Made by a program: the position numbers and the translations under genes. 64,000 nucleotides of DNA, taken from the NCBI GenBank assembly GCA_023678885.1, contig CM042983.1, positions 21,930,279 to 21,994,278 on the forward strand, given 5' to 3'. Under the pieces are notes generated by a model. That model worked only from the letters and a program-made list of their open reading frames with translations, was not told where the DNA came from and ran no database searches. Numbering within the stretch: position 1 is the first letter of the stretch; each line of letters starts with the position of its first letter. This document shows, piece after piece, positions 10,067 to 21,046 of this stretch. This stretch comes from Pogostemon cablin (taxonomy: Eukaryota; Streptophyta; Magnoliopsida; Lamiales; Lamiaceae).

Positions 10067-12540
10067 ATGCTCACGAGATCAAAGAAAGGTGAACTTGAAC
10101 CCTATAATCCTGAGATCGGAGCATCGTCAAGAAAGAAGAAGAAGAAGAAGAAGAGCAAGGAAAAGACTATTGATCCAACTGAAGCTCTGAATTTTGGAGT
10201 TGAAGTTGACGAGCAGATTTTGCAGATGATTGAAGCTACAACTGAAGTTAATTCGGGAGTAAGGACAGTCAACATGGCAGCGAATCCAAATAATCTAGCC
10301 ATCCGAGAGGTTTTCAGAAATAATGGGGCTGGAAATTTTGGGCTTCTAGGAGCGAGGGGAACTAATTCATCTTTCGATCTTCATCCCGCTCTTATTAGCA
10401 TGATAGAAAGGAACTCCTTTTCAGGAGGGTCTTTCGAGGATCCGCAGCAGCATCTGAACAAATTCTTGGGCTATGCAAGTACTCAAAAAGATGTAGGAGA
10501 ACATGAAAATGTTAGGAAGATCCTTTTGTTCAAATTCTCGCTTACTGAAAAGGCGAGATATTGGTACGACACTATCAACGCAGCTGAGGCACCACTTGGG
10601 AGCAACTGCAGTTAAGGTTCTTGGAGAGATACATGCCACCTTCAAAGGTGTTTAAGATGAAGTAAGATATTAACCAATTTGCTATCGGTGGAGGTGAGAA
10701 ATTTCATGAAGCATGGGATAGATTCAAGGACATGCTTAGGAAGTGTCCTCAACATGGGCTATCTAAAGCTCAATATATCAGTATATTCTATAATGGATTG
10801 GACTGTGATTCACGAGTGTTATTGGATGCTTCTTCTAATGGAGCATTGCTTACAAAGTCATCCGTAGACGCCGAGAAGTTATTTGAAGATATTTCGATGA
10901 ATTCGAGGGATTGGACAACTGATAAAGTTAGAGGTACTTATGCCCTTGGGAAGGTAGCTCAGGTTGAACAAGCAATGGTGAAAACAAGTAGAGAGGTTGA
11001 GATCATCTCTAGCTTGTCCAATATCAACAAGCTACTTGAATCCCAACAGAAGCAAATCAGTGAATTATCTCAGCGCGTACCAATCATGCAGCAGGAGTTG
11101 AAGAATGATGGACCAATCCAAGAGGAGTTGAAAGAGGCACACTATTCCATGGGTCAAAGTATTCAAGGGACTAGGTATCCAGATCAAGGAAACCGGAACT
11201 ACCAAGGGAACTATCGAGGAAACTTTAATAATCGTGATCCCCCGGGTGGTTATCAATAGCCTAGGAGGCCGGAGTTCTCATGGAGCAATCCGAATAATGC
11301 CATTCAATCTCCGATGGGTGTTGATCCAGGTACTAAGGTGGAAGAAGGGAAACCGGGTTTTGAGGATACTGTGAACAGGTATATGGCCAAGAATGATGAA
11401 ATAGTGAACCGCCTTGAGGCTAAACTTGAAAAGATAATCGATGCAAACCATGAGGTTATATCTAAGCAGGTGAAGGACCTTACATTGCTGATGGGGGAGA
11501 TGGCAGGAAGTGTTAACAAGCTTACTCAAACTCTTGAGAAAGAGAAGTTCCCGTCTCAAAGTATTGAGAATCCAAGGTCCTGCAATGCCATCACATTGAG
11601 GTCGGGAACACAGTACGAGGGACCTATGAGGCTGGAATCAAATTTGGACATGTCTAGGGCAAGATTCCACCATGGTTCGACCAATATTGAAGGTCGAACC
11701 ATACAGGGAAAGTCAAACCAACGCACTGGACACGATTAGGAGGCATCGCAGCATCGGTTCGACCAAACTGCAGATGGTTCGACATGGCATACAGGTCGAA
11801 CCATGGTCGAACCTGACAATTTGGAGCAGTCTGTTTTTCCAGAACACTGGTTTGACCAAATCAATCATGGTTCGACCTATCCAACAGGTCGAACCCAGGT
11901 CGAACCACATAACTTGGAGCACTCTATTTTGTCGCAGCAACAGTGCGACCACGACGGACATGGTTCGACCTATCCAACAGGTCGAACCTTGGTCGAACCG
12001 GAGGGCAGAAAGAGTACAGTAGGTCGGTTCGACCTAGGTGGCCGTGGTTCAACCTACTCAACAGGTCGAACCCAGGTCGAACCTCAAATTCAAAAAGAGA
12101 GCAGTTGTCTAGAAGAGCGGTTCGACCATTACGTGCCTGGTTTGACCTATTCCACAGGTCGAACCCTACTCGAACCCATCCAGAAATTGCTTGTTGTTAC
12201 TCCAAACACTCTCGATGATGTTGATGCTACTCCAGTGGTTCGCAATGAGCAAATTACAGAGATAATAGCTGAGAAAAAGTGGGAGAGAGCCAAGCGATTG
12301 AGAGCCGAAAAGGAGAAATCGGAGAAGGTTGATCGTGATGAATGGGGAATTCCCAAAACAAAGATACCTCCGCCGTTTCCTTACAAGCTTGTGAAGAAGG
12401 GATTGGAAGAGAAGTTCAAGAAGTTTTCAGAGATAATGAACAAGATAAGTTTGAGCATTCCTTTCTCAAAGGTAATCATGGAGATGCCGTACTATGCCCG
12501 ATTTCTTAAAGACATATTGTTGAAGAAGCAGAGCTTAATC
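10067..12540 (+). pseudogene. Athila-like gag (start of gag-pol), broken
   Basis: An ATG at 10067 opens a 69-residue lysine-rich extension. A second ATG at 10274 corresponds to the start in the related gag at 25631. The Retrotrans_gag domain follows, with FSGGSFEDPQQHLNKFLGYA at about 10417-10476. A frameshift near 10590 moves the reading to another frame, which carries AWDRFKDMLRKCPQHGLSKA and the DASSNGALLTKS region. In-frame stops lie at about 10663, 11257 and 11737. Next come a coiled segment and the conserved NAITLRSG motif at about 11587-11610. The repeat array follows at 11671-12178, then the region before protease (EMPYYARFLKDILLKK, about 12481-12530). The sequence ends abruptly at the family D LTR, so PR, RT and IN are absent. 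I see no CCHC zinc knuckle. Confidence 0.88.
11671..12178 (+). repeat. in-frame gag array built on GGTTCGACC
   Basis: Six units place GGTTYRAC at 11674, 11776, 11869, 11962, 12046 and 12139, spaced 102, 93, 93, 84 and 93 nt. All spacings are multiples of three and differ only by 9 nt. In the gag frame each full unit reads roughly RFD...GSTYxTGRTxVEP. Each unit carries two forward and two reverse copies of the 9-mer, for example GGTTCGACCTATCCAACAGG followed by TCGAACC. Only one stop (11737) interrupts the frame. Confidence 0.9.
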
Positions 12541-12768
12541 GTAAAAGAGGTTATGAGACAACTCTCATTTTCATTAAACAAATTCAACTCCCTTGATACA
12601 ATAATATGACAACCTATTTATAGGGATAAATCTATTACAATAATGACAAATATAAAAGGTAATGATGACGGACATAAATAAAATTAAATGCAACAAATCA
12701 AAATTAAATCATAGTAATATCTAATTAATCAATACTATAATTATTTTGAATCTTCCATATCTTCACCA
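12541..12768 (-). repeat. family D 5' LTR, second half of the split copy
   Basis: It starts GTAAAAGAGGTTATGAG, the exact continuation of the half ending at 5363, and runs to the LTR terminus ATCTTCACCA. Confidence 0.88.
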
Positions 12769-12769
12769 C

Positions 12770-13115
12770 TGATGCAGCGAGAGCGTATTAAAGGATGAAT
12801 ATACATAGAACAAGCTCTATAATCCATTAATTTCTAAATAATATCAAAAAATAGACTTCTCAAATACGTTGATTTATAAGAATACCATAAAAGAGGTTAT
12901 GAGACAACTCTCATTTTCATTAAACAAATTCAACTCCCTTGATACAATAATATGACCATGTATTTTTATGGATAAATCTATTACAATAATGACAAATATA
13001 AAAGATAATGATGGCGGACATAAATAAAATTAAAATGCAACAAATCAAAATTAAATCATATTAATATCTAATTAATTTATACTATAATTATTTTGAATCT
13101 TCCATATCTTCACCA
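12770..13115 (-). repeat. intact family D LTR, 346 bp, in tandem
   Basis: A complete LTR with plus-strand ends TGATGCAGCG and CTTCACCA. It lies one base (C, 12769) from the terminus of the neighbouring LTR and in the same orientation. A TATA-like site lies around 12960 on the minus strand, slightly degraded. Confidence 0.88.
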
Positions 13116-13831
13116 GGTAAAAGTTTCCTTTTTTTTTCCTCCTTCAGTTATGGATATATTTAGCTCTTTTCCTATTGACTTAGAAATCATAACAACAGGA
13201 AAGTTTACATTAACATCAGTATCATTCCAATAAAACATCTCCAGAAGACCTATAAAAATTTCACACAAAGAAGTATCAATTTAAAGAACTAACAAAACAC
13301 AGCTTTAAAAGGGAATCATCCAACAAAACATCTCCAGAAGACCTATAAAAAAATTCACACAAAGAAGTATCAATTAAGAGAACTAACAAAAACACAGATT
13401 TAAAAGAGAGTCATAAAACTAAGCGATTGAAAATTTTTAAATGATGCACCTAAAATATAAATTCTATCTTCATTAGTATTTATCATTAACAATGTTGTTG
13501 AACTTTTCTATTGAGCTATTTCAGCATTAGTTGTAATGCCGCAATCACCACCCAAATTGCAATACAGGCCGACAACTGCAAGATAGTAGACAACACTCTT
13601 TGCAGCGTTCTTCAAATTACAAATGAAATGGATGAAGAATATTGCAAAAAATAAAATAAAATCTAAGCATCTAACAATAGATAACAGCATGTTAGACAAA
13701 AGGTGCTTCTTCAACTATTAAGTTCAATTGTTCTTTGTTAAAACATAAAAGTTAAATATTTTGTTAAGCTTGTTTATTATTACACAGCCACAATGTATTT
13801 TAATAAAAGGAAATAGACGTACCTTTCAACC
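13116..13831. other. non-coding stretch with a 93-bp duplication
   Basis: AT-rich with no gene recognised apart from the tandem duplication at 13226-13411. It may be the 3' flank or an intron of the broken minus-strand gene that follows. Confidence 0.45.
13226..13411. repeat. 93-bp tandem duplication
   Basis: ACATCTCCAGAAGACCTATA occurs at 13235 and again 93 bp later. The two copies differ by a handful of bases and short A-run changes. Confidence 0.8.
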
Positions 13832-14870
13832 TTAGCTATCCATAAAACGTCTTAGTATCTTCAATTCTACCATGCAATTTATGACATTATATAGTTGTTC
13901 CTTGAAAAAATACAAAGTCGCACATTCTGCGGTCAAGTCAAGGTTTAATGCATTTACATCATTCTTTACTGGCTCTACCTCCTTATAACGTAAGGCTACG
14001 TTCCGAGCACATTTGAGAAGTAAATGCTTGTAAAAATTTTCATCCTCGTCGAGAAGGGAATTTTTATCAATAATATCGAACTTCTTAAAGAATCAAGAAT
14101 GTTCATAAGTGTTAAATTTGATCCTCCAATCATTACGTTCTTGCATAATTAAAAGCAAATCAAAATATTCTTGAAACATCAATTGCTGATAAACACGCTC
14201 ACCACATTTGACAATGAATTGAATCACCTCGTTCGGCAGCATAAACGACAGGTGCTTCGTCAATATGTATCCATCGTGCTTATATACACCATTTAATGAT
14301 TTTAGAATTTCAAGAAAATGATCCAATACTCCATAGTGATCAGGAAATAATTCAGTGATACTTTTTCCATTCTATCATAATCTTCACGCCGACTACGAGG
14401 CATACCCCCACAAAAATCAATCCCAATAAATTTTACAGTACCATCCTACCACCTCACATCATCCAATGCGCTGTCTTTAAGCAAAAAATCATGCATATGA
14501 ATGTCAAAGAGAAATGCAAACATCGCTTGGATTAGCTTCCGACACTTTGGATGCATATAGTTATGGAATATTATTTTGACATAAAGGGGATCTTTTTGGG
14601 GAATATCGAAGGAGACAAAAGGAACACATATTTCTCTTATATGTTGTTTAATAGACTGCTATTGATCGGGGTATATCAGGTGCTTATTTTCAGTATTATA
14701 GGTAAGCCATCCTTGACGAAGATCTTCACATCACCCATCGAGCTTGATAGTACTCCATCGCGTGTATTTCATCGTACCAGTATGTGTATGTTCCGATTTT
14801 GCCTCACAGCATTTGCTTACTTGACATTGAAGAGTATTCTGCTTCCTTTAACATTATTGAGAGGGCAAAG
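13832..14870 (-). pseudogene. broken host gene, unrecognised (faint kinase-like catalytic loop)
   Basis: Read on the minus strand, a continuous protein-like signal spans about 340 codons but needs stops and frame changes to be ignored. In order: IGTYTYWYDEIHAMEYY (about 14805-14755), PFVSFDIPQKDPLYVKI (about 14640-14590), LIQAMFAFLFDIHMHDFLLK (about 14540-14480), DGTVKFIGIDFCGG (about 14445-14405), then a stop-free piece at 14326-14093 and KCARNVALRYKEVEPVKND toward 13950, ending at TAA 13832-13834. The DIHMHDFLLKDSALDDVRW-DGTVKFIGIDF layout faintly recalls a kinase HRD...N...DFG loop, but the key residues do not match and I do not assign a family. It is not like the transposon proteins around it, so a decayed host gene is most likely. 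Confidence 0.5.
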
Positions 14871-16790
14871 GTAAAGAGAAGGTGTTGAAAGCGAGGATTT
14901 CTTTTAAATGAATAATCATTTTATTAAAAAATCGCATATGAAATGGCATGATAGAAAATATCCACTATGCCATTCTCATTCTTATTACAAGTAGAGAAAA
15001 CTTTAAAAGAAAAAGAGACAAATGTGAATATAAATCTTCTTCAAACATTTCTACAAGCACACATGTTATTTATGAACACGTGCTACAAATTTCTGAACAT
15101 TCCCAATAATTTTTTACACAGGCAGTTATTTTATGCACAACACAAATGCACGATTAATCAAGTCAAATTTTTGACGAGCACAAAGCATTTCTAAGCAAGT
15201 AGAAACGATCATCCATTGATCTACCCATTTATTCAAATTTTGATGGTTGAGGCATGGCTATGTAGAAGTGTCATTGACTTTGATCTCCATGTTTAACTGT
15301 TAAGATATCATTTTAGTTTATAATGTTTGAACCAATGCTTCCGCTGTGATATCTAGAGGCAATTATCTTTATACATGGATTATCAAGGTTATGAATTCTT
15401 AATTTTTTACTATCTCATGCATCTACTTTTAGTTACTAATTTGTTGTTTTGTGTTTTAATTTATTAATGTCCTAAAGACTGGTTTTATGAAAACTGGAAT
15501 CTTACACTTTTAAAAATTATTAATCATATTGCACCAAATACATTGGTCAAACAAATATAAGCCATAGACACCAATTAGCAAGTATCGATACCAATGCAAG
15601 TATCAACAACAGATTTGGTTAATGTCTTCAATTAGCAAGAACACGTTCCAGATTTAAAAAAAGAAAAGGAAGAATATAATATCTTGTTATACAACTTCAG
15701 CAAAGAGCATTCAGCACACTTATTCGAACTATTCATAGTGCGGCTTTTGCATTACATCACCACAATGCACGGGATGGATCCATATCATACATCTACATGA
15801 CACATGAGCAAAAGTCTCAATTAAAATAAATAAATTTGGCATCCCAAATTGGCCGAAGTAATGACCAATTAGAATTCATACGATACAAATCATCGCGAAA
15901 CCAACTACATCTATTTAAAAAGTCATGGACTACTTGTAGATTTACAATACTAATAAAAAATTAGAACAAGTTTTAATTGACATGTTTTATCAGCTTATTT
16001 AATTCCAACTATGAATCAAAAAGTTCAATATTTCTTATCCACTAGATAAAGTATTAATTTCATAATATAAATAAATAGTAAATACTCCCAAATTATACAT
16101 ACTAAAATATATTTATACGTAAAAGTTTCATTGCTAAATGTTATTAGACAAAATTGTTCTTTAATCTATTAAAGAAATTGAAAAATTATTTATATATCAG
16201 GTAGGAAAAAAAAGTCAGTACGTGAGTTCTATTTTTTTTTATTAGATGCTTATCCTGGATATATAGAACAATTATAAAACTACATACTTCAACCCCTAAT
16301 GAGTAATGATCAGTTACACAGTCTTAATTTAATAATATAAAACCTGCCATAGTTTTCATAATACATAAGCTCTTTTGGCAAGTTAAGCATCACTATAGAT
16401 AGACGTCATACATTCAAGAGATTTGATAAAAACAAGTAGGCTAAATAAAAAGTCAAATTTGACTAAGCCTCCGATTCTCCGAATCCCTATCTCGCACTTT
16501 CATTCGCTTTAAACCCCAATTAACCACAAAATAATGAATAATAAATTTTCCCAATTCAGAAATATACAAAAACCTGATAAAACAATTGGAAGTGGCGGTT
16601 TCAGCAGGCTAAGAAGTAAAAAACATGGCCGGTGGAGTACTACAAAGAGAGTTGAAGTGGCTAGAGTGGACCGTATCCTTGTGATGTTGTAGTGGCTGAT
16701 GATGGCATAAGTGAGAATCGAAAGAGAGAGAGATGATGTGAGTATTTAGAGAGAGCGGCGTCAGGAGAGGAGAGCGATTGATTCTCTCCC
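14871..16790. other. non-coding, AT-rich; possible 5' end of a minus-strand gene near 16450-16790
   Basis: No domain or RNA gene is seen. Near 16450-16790 the minus strand is pyrimidine-rich (CT repeats). It has an ATG at about 16714-16712 that opens only about 15 codons, which is how a plant 5' leader often looks. It could once have belonged to the broken gene at 13832-14870; this is inference only. Confidence 0.3.
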
Positions 16791-17019
16791 TTAGGCCATC
16801 TCCAATGCCGCCCTTATTTCCTCAAATTTTGAGGGATTGATCCTAAAATCATTCCAATCATGGTATTAAATCGGTATCAAATTTGAGGATTTGAGATTCA
16901 TCCTCAAATCTGCTTCCAACCTCAGAATGTCCTCAATTGTATATAATTTTCTTTTTTATTTATTTATAAATTCTAAATAATATAAATATTATATATTAAG
17001 TAATATTTAATAAATAATA

Positions 17020-17258
17020 CTCCTTCCGTCCGCTTCTAAGGTATCCATTTCACTATTTCTGGCGTCCGCTACAAAGGTATCAATTTCCTCTATTTAGTAA
17101 AAAAAAGTACCCAATATGACCCACCACTTCCCTCTAATACAATTACCCACTTTACTTATAATAATACTCCTTAATCCACGTGCAAAAAGCAAATAAAGAC
17201 CTTAGAATTATCCACGTGCAAAAAGCAAATGGATACCTTAGAACCGGACAGAGGGAGT
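17020..17258. mobile_element. Stowaway-type MITE, 239 bp
   Basis: Ends CTCCTTCCGTCCGCTTCTAA and the complement of GAACCGGACAGAGGGAG, with TA duplicated on both sides (17018-17019, 17259-17260). It contains a short internal direct repeat around CCACGTGCAAAAAGCAAA (two copies, 17177-17230). It is nested in the Harbinger element, so it is younger. Confidence 0.85.
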
Positions 17259-17569
17259 ATATCTTAATAATTTTAATTACATTATTTTAAATATATGAAA
17301 TAACTAAATATAATTAATAATAATTTATTATAAAAAATTATATATATCAAATTTTAAAATAAAATATATTTTACTATACATTAAATATAAAAGCCTAAAT
17401 AAAAAACAACATTGTACACTAGAAAAATAAAATTACAAATACATTGAACTTAAATAAAATAAAATATAAATTAACTATAAAATAAAATTACAAATACATT
17501 ACAGATAAGTTAAGAAACATACAACATACGAAAATAAAAATGATAATACATTTAAGATTATTTATTAGT

Positions 17570-18624
17570 GATTAAAAAGGAGGTAAGCCTCCAACATCAC
17601 CAGGATCAAAATTCCCATAAACATTACATTTATTAGTGGATGACATGAATTCTTCATTATTTCTCATCATAATTTTTTGTTGTTCAATTCAAAAATAGTC
17701 GCGTCGAACAGGATCTGTAATACTTTGCAAATCCATCATCATAATTTGATCATCTCTTTTTTGTTGTTGTGATTTCCTTTTTCTCGCCATTTCATCCAAC
17801 ATTTGTTGTTGATGGGTGTTTGATATAGTGATTGCATCATGCATTTTTTTTGTTTGCTTCCTCAAATATTTTATTTCTTCGTGCTTTGTTGTCTTCTTTT
17901 TTCTTTTGAGTTTAAATTTTTTTACCTCATCTGGTCGGTACGAAGGTGAACCACATCCACCTCAATCACTAGATAAGTTTAAATTAAAATATGAAAATGT
18001 TGGAGACCGAGAAGAATGAGCTTCTGGAAAAGAAACATTGATGGCAGCATCATTCTGAAGAGAATCTTGAATCTTTGCAAAGCCTTTCATCTTTTCCCAA
18101 ACATGATCGAATTTAAAACCATTTTTGTAGTTCGGATCTTCCTTGAATAGTGCTTTTGCTCACACCATCTATAAGTTCACGGAAAAAAATTAACAAAAAA
18201 AAATTAAAACAATTACATTAATAATATAATTCAAAAAAAAATTAGTTAAAAAATAGCAATATATAATATAACGCCAACAATCTTATTCATGTAACTTACA
18301 ATATCATTTTCAAAAGCACCACTTAGTTTCAATCTTTCAATTTGGCTTACACAGCTAACCAATTTTGAGACATTAGCTCGAATGAGGGACATGCGGTTTT
18401 AAATTGATTTTCGTATTCGTTTCACAGGGACTAATTAATTTGTGATACTCTTGAAGAATGTGCTCCCAAAATTCTTTCCCAACTTGATTTATGCTAAGAA
18501 TTGGATCTTGGGATGCCTCAAGATAACAATCACAAATGTGAATATCTTTTTCATGAGTAAAACTCGAGCCACGAGTCTTGGATGACATTTTAATAGAGTG
18601 AGCAAATTTTGTATTGGGATGCAA
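17570..18624 (-). pseudogene. Harbinger ORF1 (Myb/SANT-like DNA-binding partner), broken
   Basis: From the ATG at 18624 the protein shows the family's N-terminal block SFTHEKDIHICDCYLEASQD (about 18565-18506). Then comes the DPILSINQVGKEFWEHILQEYH region, where family members have a trihelix/Myb-like fold. After a gap with stops at 18373, KFDHVWEKMKG follows at about 18116-18085. A lysine/glutamine-rich C-terminal part with MARKRKSQQQKRDDQIMM (about 17790-17735) ends toward 17570. In intact elements this protein binds the transposon ends and assists the transposase in the nucleus. Stops (for example DYF-stop near 17690) show it is inactive. Confidence 0.8.
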
Positions 18625-18825
18625 GATGTGGATCTAAATAATATAAGTCATATTTATAGAATAAAAGTTAATGAAATATGATAATAAGTACCATCATTAA
18701 GATAAGAAATAAACGAATTGATCTACACAATCTAAAATGAAGGGTTAAGATCAAAAGATAAGATTTTCTTACAGGATAAAGAATGGACGATTAAGATCAA
18801 AAGTCAACAACTAAGATCAAGAATT

Positions 18826-19145
18826 GAGATCAAAACCTACTTACCAAAAATTGAAGGTTGTGTTCAAATCTCACCTGCTATTCATAGCAAGATCAATGGT
18901 TGAGATCAAAACCCACTTACCAAAAATTGAATGTTGTGATCAAATATCACCTACTATTCCTACCAAGATCAATGGTCGAAATCAAAATCCACTTAACAAA
19001 AATTGAAGGTTGTGATCAAATCTCACCTACCATTCCTACCAAGTTCAATGGTTGAGATCGAAACCCACTTACCAAAAATTAAAGGTTGTGATCAAATCTC
19101 ACCTACCATTCCTACCAAAATCAAAGGTTGAGATTAAAACCCACC
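18826..19145. repeat. 76-bp tandem array between the Harbinger genes
   Basis: TTACCAAAAATTGA-type words occur at 18841, 18917, 18993 and 19069, a period of exactly 76 bp over four-plus units. Each unit includes GGTTGAGATCAAAACCCACT and CTCACCTACCATTCCTACCA. It lies in the shared upstream region of the two divergent genes, 3' of a more degenerate lead-in from about 18720. Just beyond it is a TATA-like palindromic stretch (TGTGTATATTATGGGTATAT, 19153-19172). Confidence 0.88.
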
Positions 19146-19271
19146 AACCATATGTGTGTATATTATGGGTATATAATATACACATGTGTTGATCAATCCT
19201 ACACCACATTTATCTAGTTCTCATTATTTTAAAAAACTTAGCTTTCCATAGTCACTAAAAAACTCTCCAAC

Positions 19272-20617
19272 ATGAACCCACGAAATTCAGTTGGTCCTTT
19301 ACATATTTCACCTCCCTCATTAGAATCCTCTAATGATGATGAGTTTGAAATCCATTTTAGTGCTATCAACCCTCAACAACAAATAATAGTCCAAGCAGTT
19401 GAAAACAACAACATTTGGATGCTTGTGAATGGGAAAAAAAAAGCAATACCAGAGTTGGTGGTTCGGTCTTTGGTCATATAGTGATCAACCGTGATCGAGA
19501 GGCAGCAATCCATCGTCTGTATAATGACTACTTTTCTAAAAATCCAACATTTGATGAAATAATTATTCGTCGGAGATTTTGAATGCCACAAAATTTGTTC
19601 ATTTGTATTGCTAATGCTGTTAAAAATCATGATGGTTATTTTTTGCAGCGAATGGATACAACTGGAAAACAGGGGTTGTCTACATTTAAAAAAATAATAA
19701 TTGTCATTCGAATATTGGCATATGCAGTTCCAGCTAATGCAACTGATGAATATATTAAGATTGGAGAATCAACATCAAATGAATGTGTGAAAAGATTTTA
19801 TCGTGCTTTTATCGAGATCTTCGGGGAGCATTATCTAAGATCTCCCTACTGCAAACGACTTTGCTAGACTACTATATATTGGTGAGCAACGTGGTTTTCA
19901 AGGTATGCTTGGTATTCTTGATTGTATGCATTGAAAGTGGAAAAATTGTGCAACGGCATGGGCTGGACAATATGCAGGCCACAGTGGGCATCCAAGTATT
20001 ATTCTTGAAGCCGCTGCTGACTATGAACTCTGGATATGGCAAGCATATTTTGGGATGCCAGGATCTAATAATGATATCAATGTATTGGATACTTCTAGTA
20101 TTTTTTTCTGATCTTGCTAAAGGTATTGCTCCACAGGCAGACTATGTCATTCGAGGTAAAGAATATGATATGGGGTACTATTTAGCTTATAGTATTTACC
20201 CAAAATGGGCAACTCTTGTGCAAACTATCCATGAATGTACGTGGTTTAAAAAAACTTTTTGCACAAAAGCAAGAAGCTTGTAGAAAAATGTGGAACGCGC
20301 ATTTGGAGTTCTCCGAAGTTGATTTACTATAGTGACAAATTCAGCACGTTTTTAGAGAAAAGAAGTTTTGAGAGATATAATGACCGCGTGTAAAATAATG
20401 CACAATATAACAAATGAAGATGAACGTGATCTTGATGCACCAATTATTGAGAACATGGAATTCACAGCTACAGAAATTGAAATGGTAGATAATAACGATT
20501 CTCAATTCCAAGAATTTCTCGCTCATTTAAAAAAATAAATAATCGAGATGTTCATTTTGAACTACGGGATGCACTAATTGAGCATATTTGGGAACTGCAT
20601 TCTTCATCTGAGAATTA
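19272..20617 (+). pseudogene. Harbinger DDE transposase, broken
   Basis: The ATG at 19272 (MNPRNSVGPLHISPPSLE) begins a frame that breaks at about 19455. The conserved N-terminal block IHRLYNDYFSKNPTFDE (about 19502-19552) is followed by RRRF, a stop, then MPQNLFICIANAV. After it comes the helix-turn-helix-like GLSTFKK...ILAYAVPANATDEYIKIGES (about 19675-19769). The catalytic core starts with LLYIGEQRGFQGMLGILDCM (about 19866-19925), but the usual Trp after DCMH is a stop (TGA for TGG, 19936-19938). The second acidic site is in MPGSNNDINVLD (about 20053-20088), the third in VERAFGVL (about 20291-20314). The C-terminus ends with NRDVHFELRDALIEHIWELH near 20610. Several frameshifts make it non-functional. 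Confidence 0.88.
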
Positions 20618-21046
20618 ATATTTAAAAATATTAGGATGTATGTTTTTTAATGAGTGATTTTATTGTAATGTTTGATTATTAGTTAATGATGTGTTGTCCT
20701 TAAAAGATATTAAATTTTTATATTAATATTTATGTCATTTTCTTTTATTTTTATAAAATTAAAAAAATATTTAATATAAATTATGCATAATTTTATTATT
20801 ACTTATAAATCAAAATAACATAATTTAAATATTAATTATAAAATTAAAATATTAATAATGAATGAAATAAATAATACAACTATTTAAAATTAATAAAATA
20901 ATCAATTTGAGAATATTCTGATAATATTTTTTTTTTCATTAAATTTGAGGAAAACCATTGGAGGAAGATGTCACCAAATCACCAAAAATTTGGTGATTTC
21001 AGGACAAATACCCATTGGGATTGCCCTTAGGGCAACTAAATAAGTA

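Larger units (their letters stand above)
5364..12540 (+). mobile_element. permuted Athila-like block inside a family D LTR
   Basis: The block reads 3' internal region (5364-6391), LTR (6392-8253), 93-bp sliver, second LTR (8347-9956), primer site, gag (10067-12540). That is the order expected from a circle opened in pol, or from two neighbouring elements truncated outward. The two LTRs have clearly different upstream halves, so they are two subfamilies and not the LTR pair of one element. Neither end is an LTR end, and I see no clean target duplication (ATACC against AATC). The block fits a DNA-repair capture or recombination event better than ordinary integration. Confidence 0.7.
4351..12768 (-). 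mobile_element. Ty3/gypsy deletion derivative (family D), split by a 7.2-kb insert
   Basis: Read on the minus strand this is a short LTR element. The 5' LTR is in two parts (12541-12768 then 5248-5363), followed by a primer site (5230-5247), a 0.54-kb internal region and a 3' LTR (4351-4693). The two LTR parts add up to 344 bp, matching the 343 and 346 bp of the other two copies, so the LTR was complete before 5364-12540 interrupted it. Nearly all of gag-pol is gone. I see no clear target duplication (GATAT to the left, GGTAA beyond the extra LTR at 13115). Confidence 0.8.
16794..21026. mobile_element. PIF/Harbinger DNA transposon, 4.2 kb
   Basis: Flanked by the 3-bp target duplication TTA (16791-16793 and 21027-21029). 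The inverted ends are GGCCATCTCCAATG on the left and, on the right, the complement of GGGCAATCCCAATG (11 of 14 match). Inside are the two genes typical of the superfamily in divergent order: a Myb/SANT-like ORF1 on the minus strand and a DDE transposase on the plus strand. Both are broken. A Stowaway-type MITE has inserted near the left end. Confidence 0.9.

Noticed and set aside
8555..12178. GGTTCGACC words as tRNA T-arm / RNA polymerase III B boxes
   Set aside because: The core matches GGTTCGA, but the required CC two bases later is missing in nearly all copies. There is no A box at the right distance and no tRNA fold or terminator nearby.
11671..12178. CRISPR-like array
   Set aside because: Repeats are imperfect, internally palindromic and in frame with gag in a plant retrotransposon; there are no unique spacers and no cas genes.
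14551..14874. 107-codon plus-strand open frame
   Set aside because: It is antisense to the broken minus-strand gene, whose protein-like signal continues through this interval; no domain on the plus strand.
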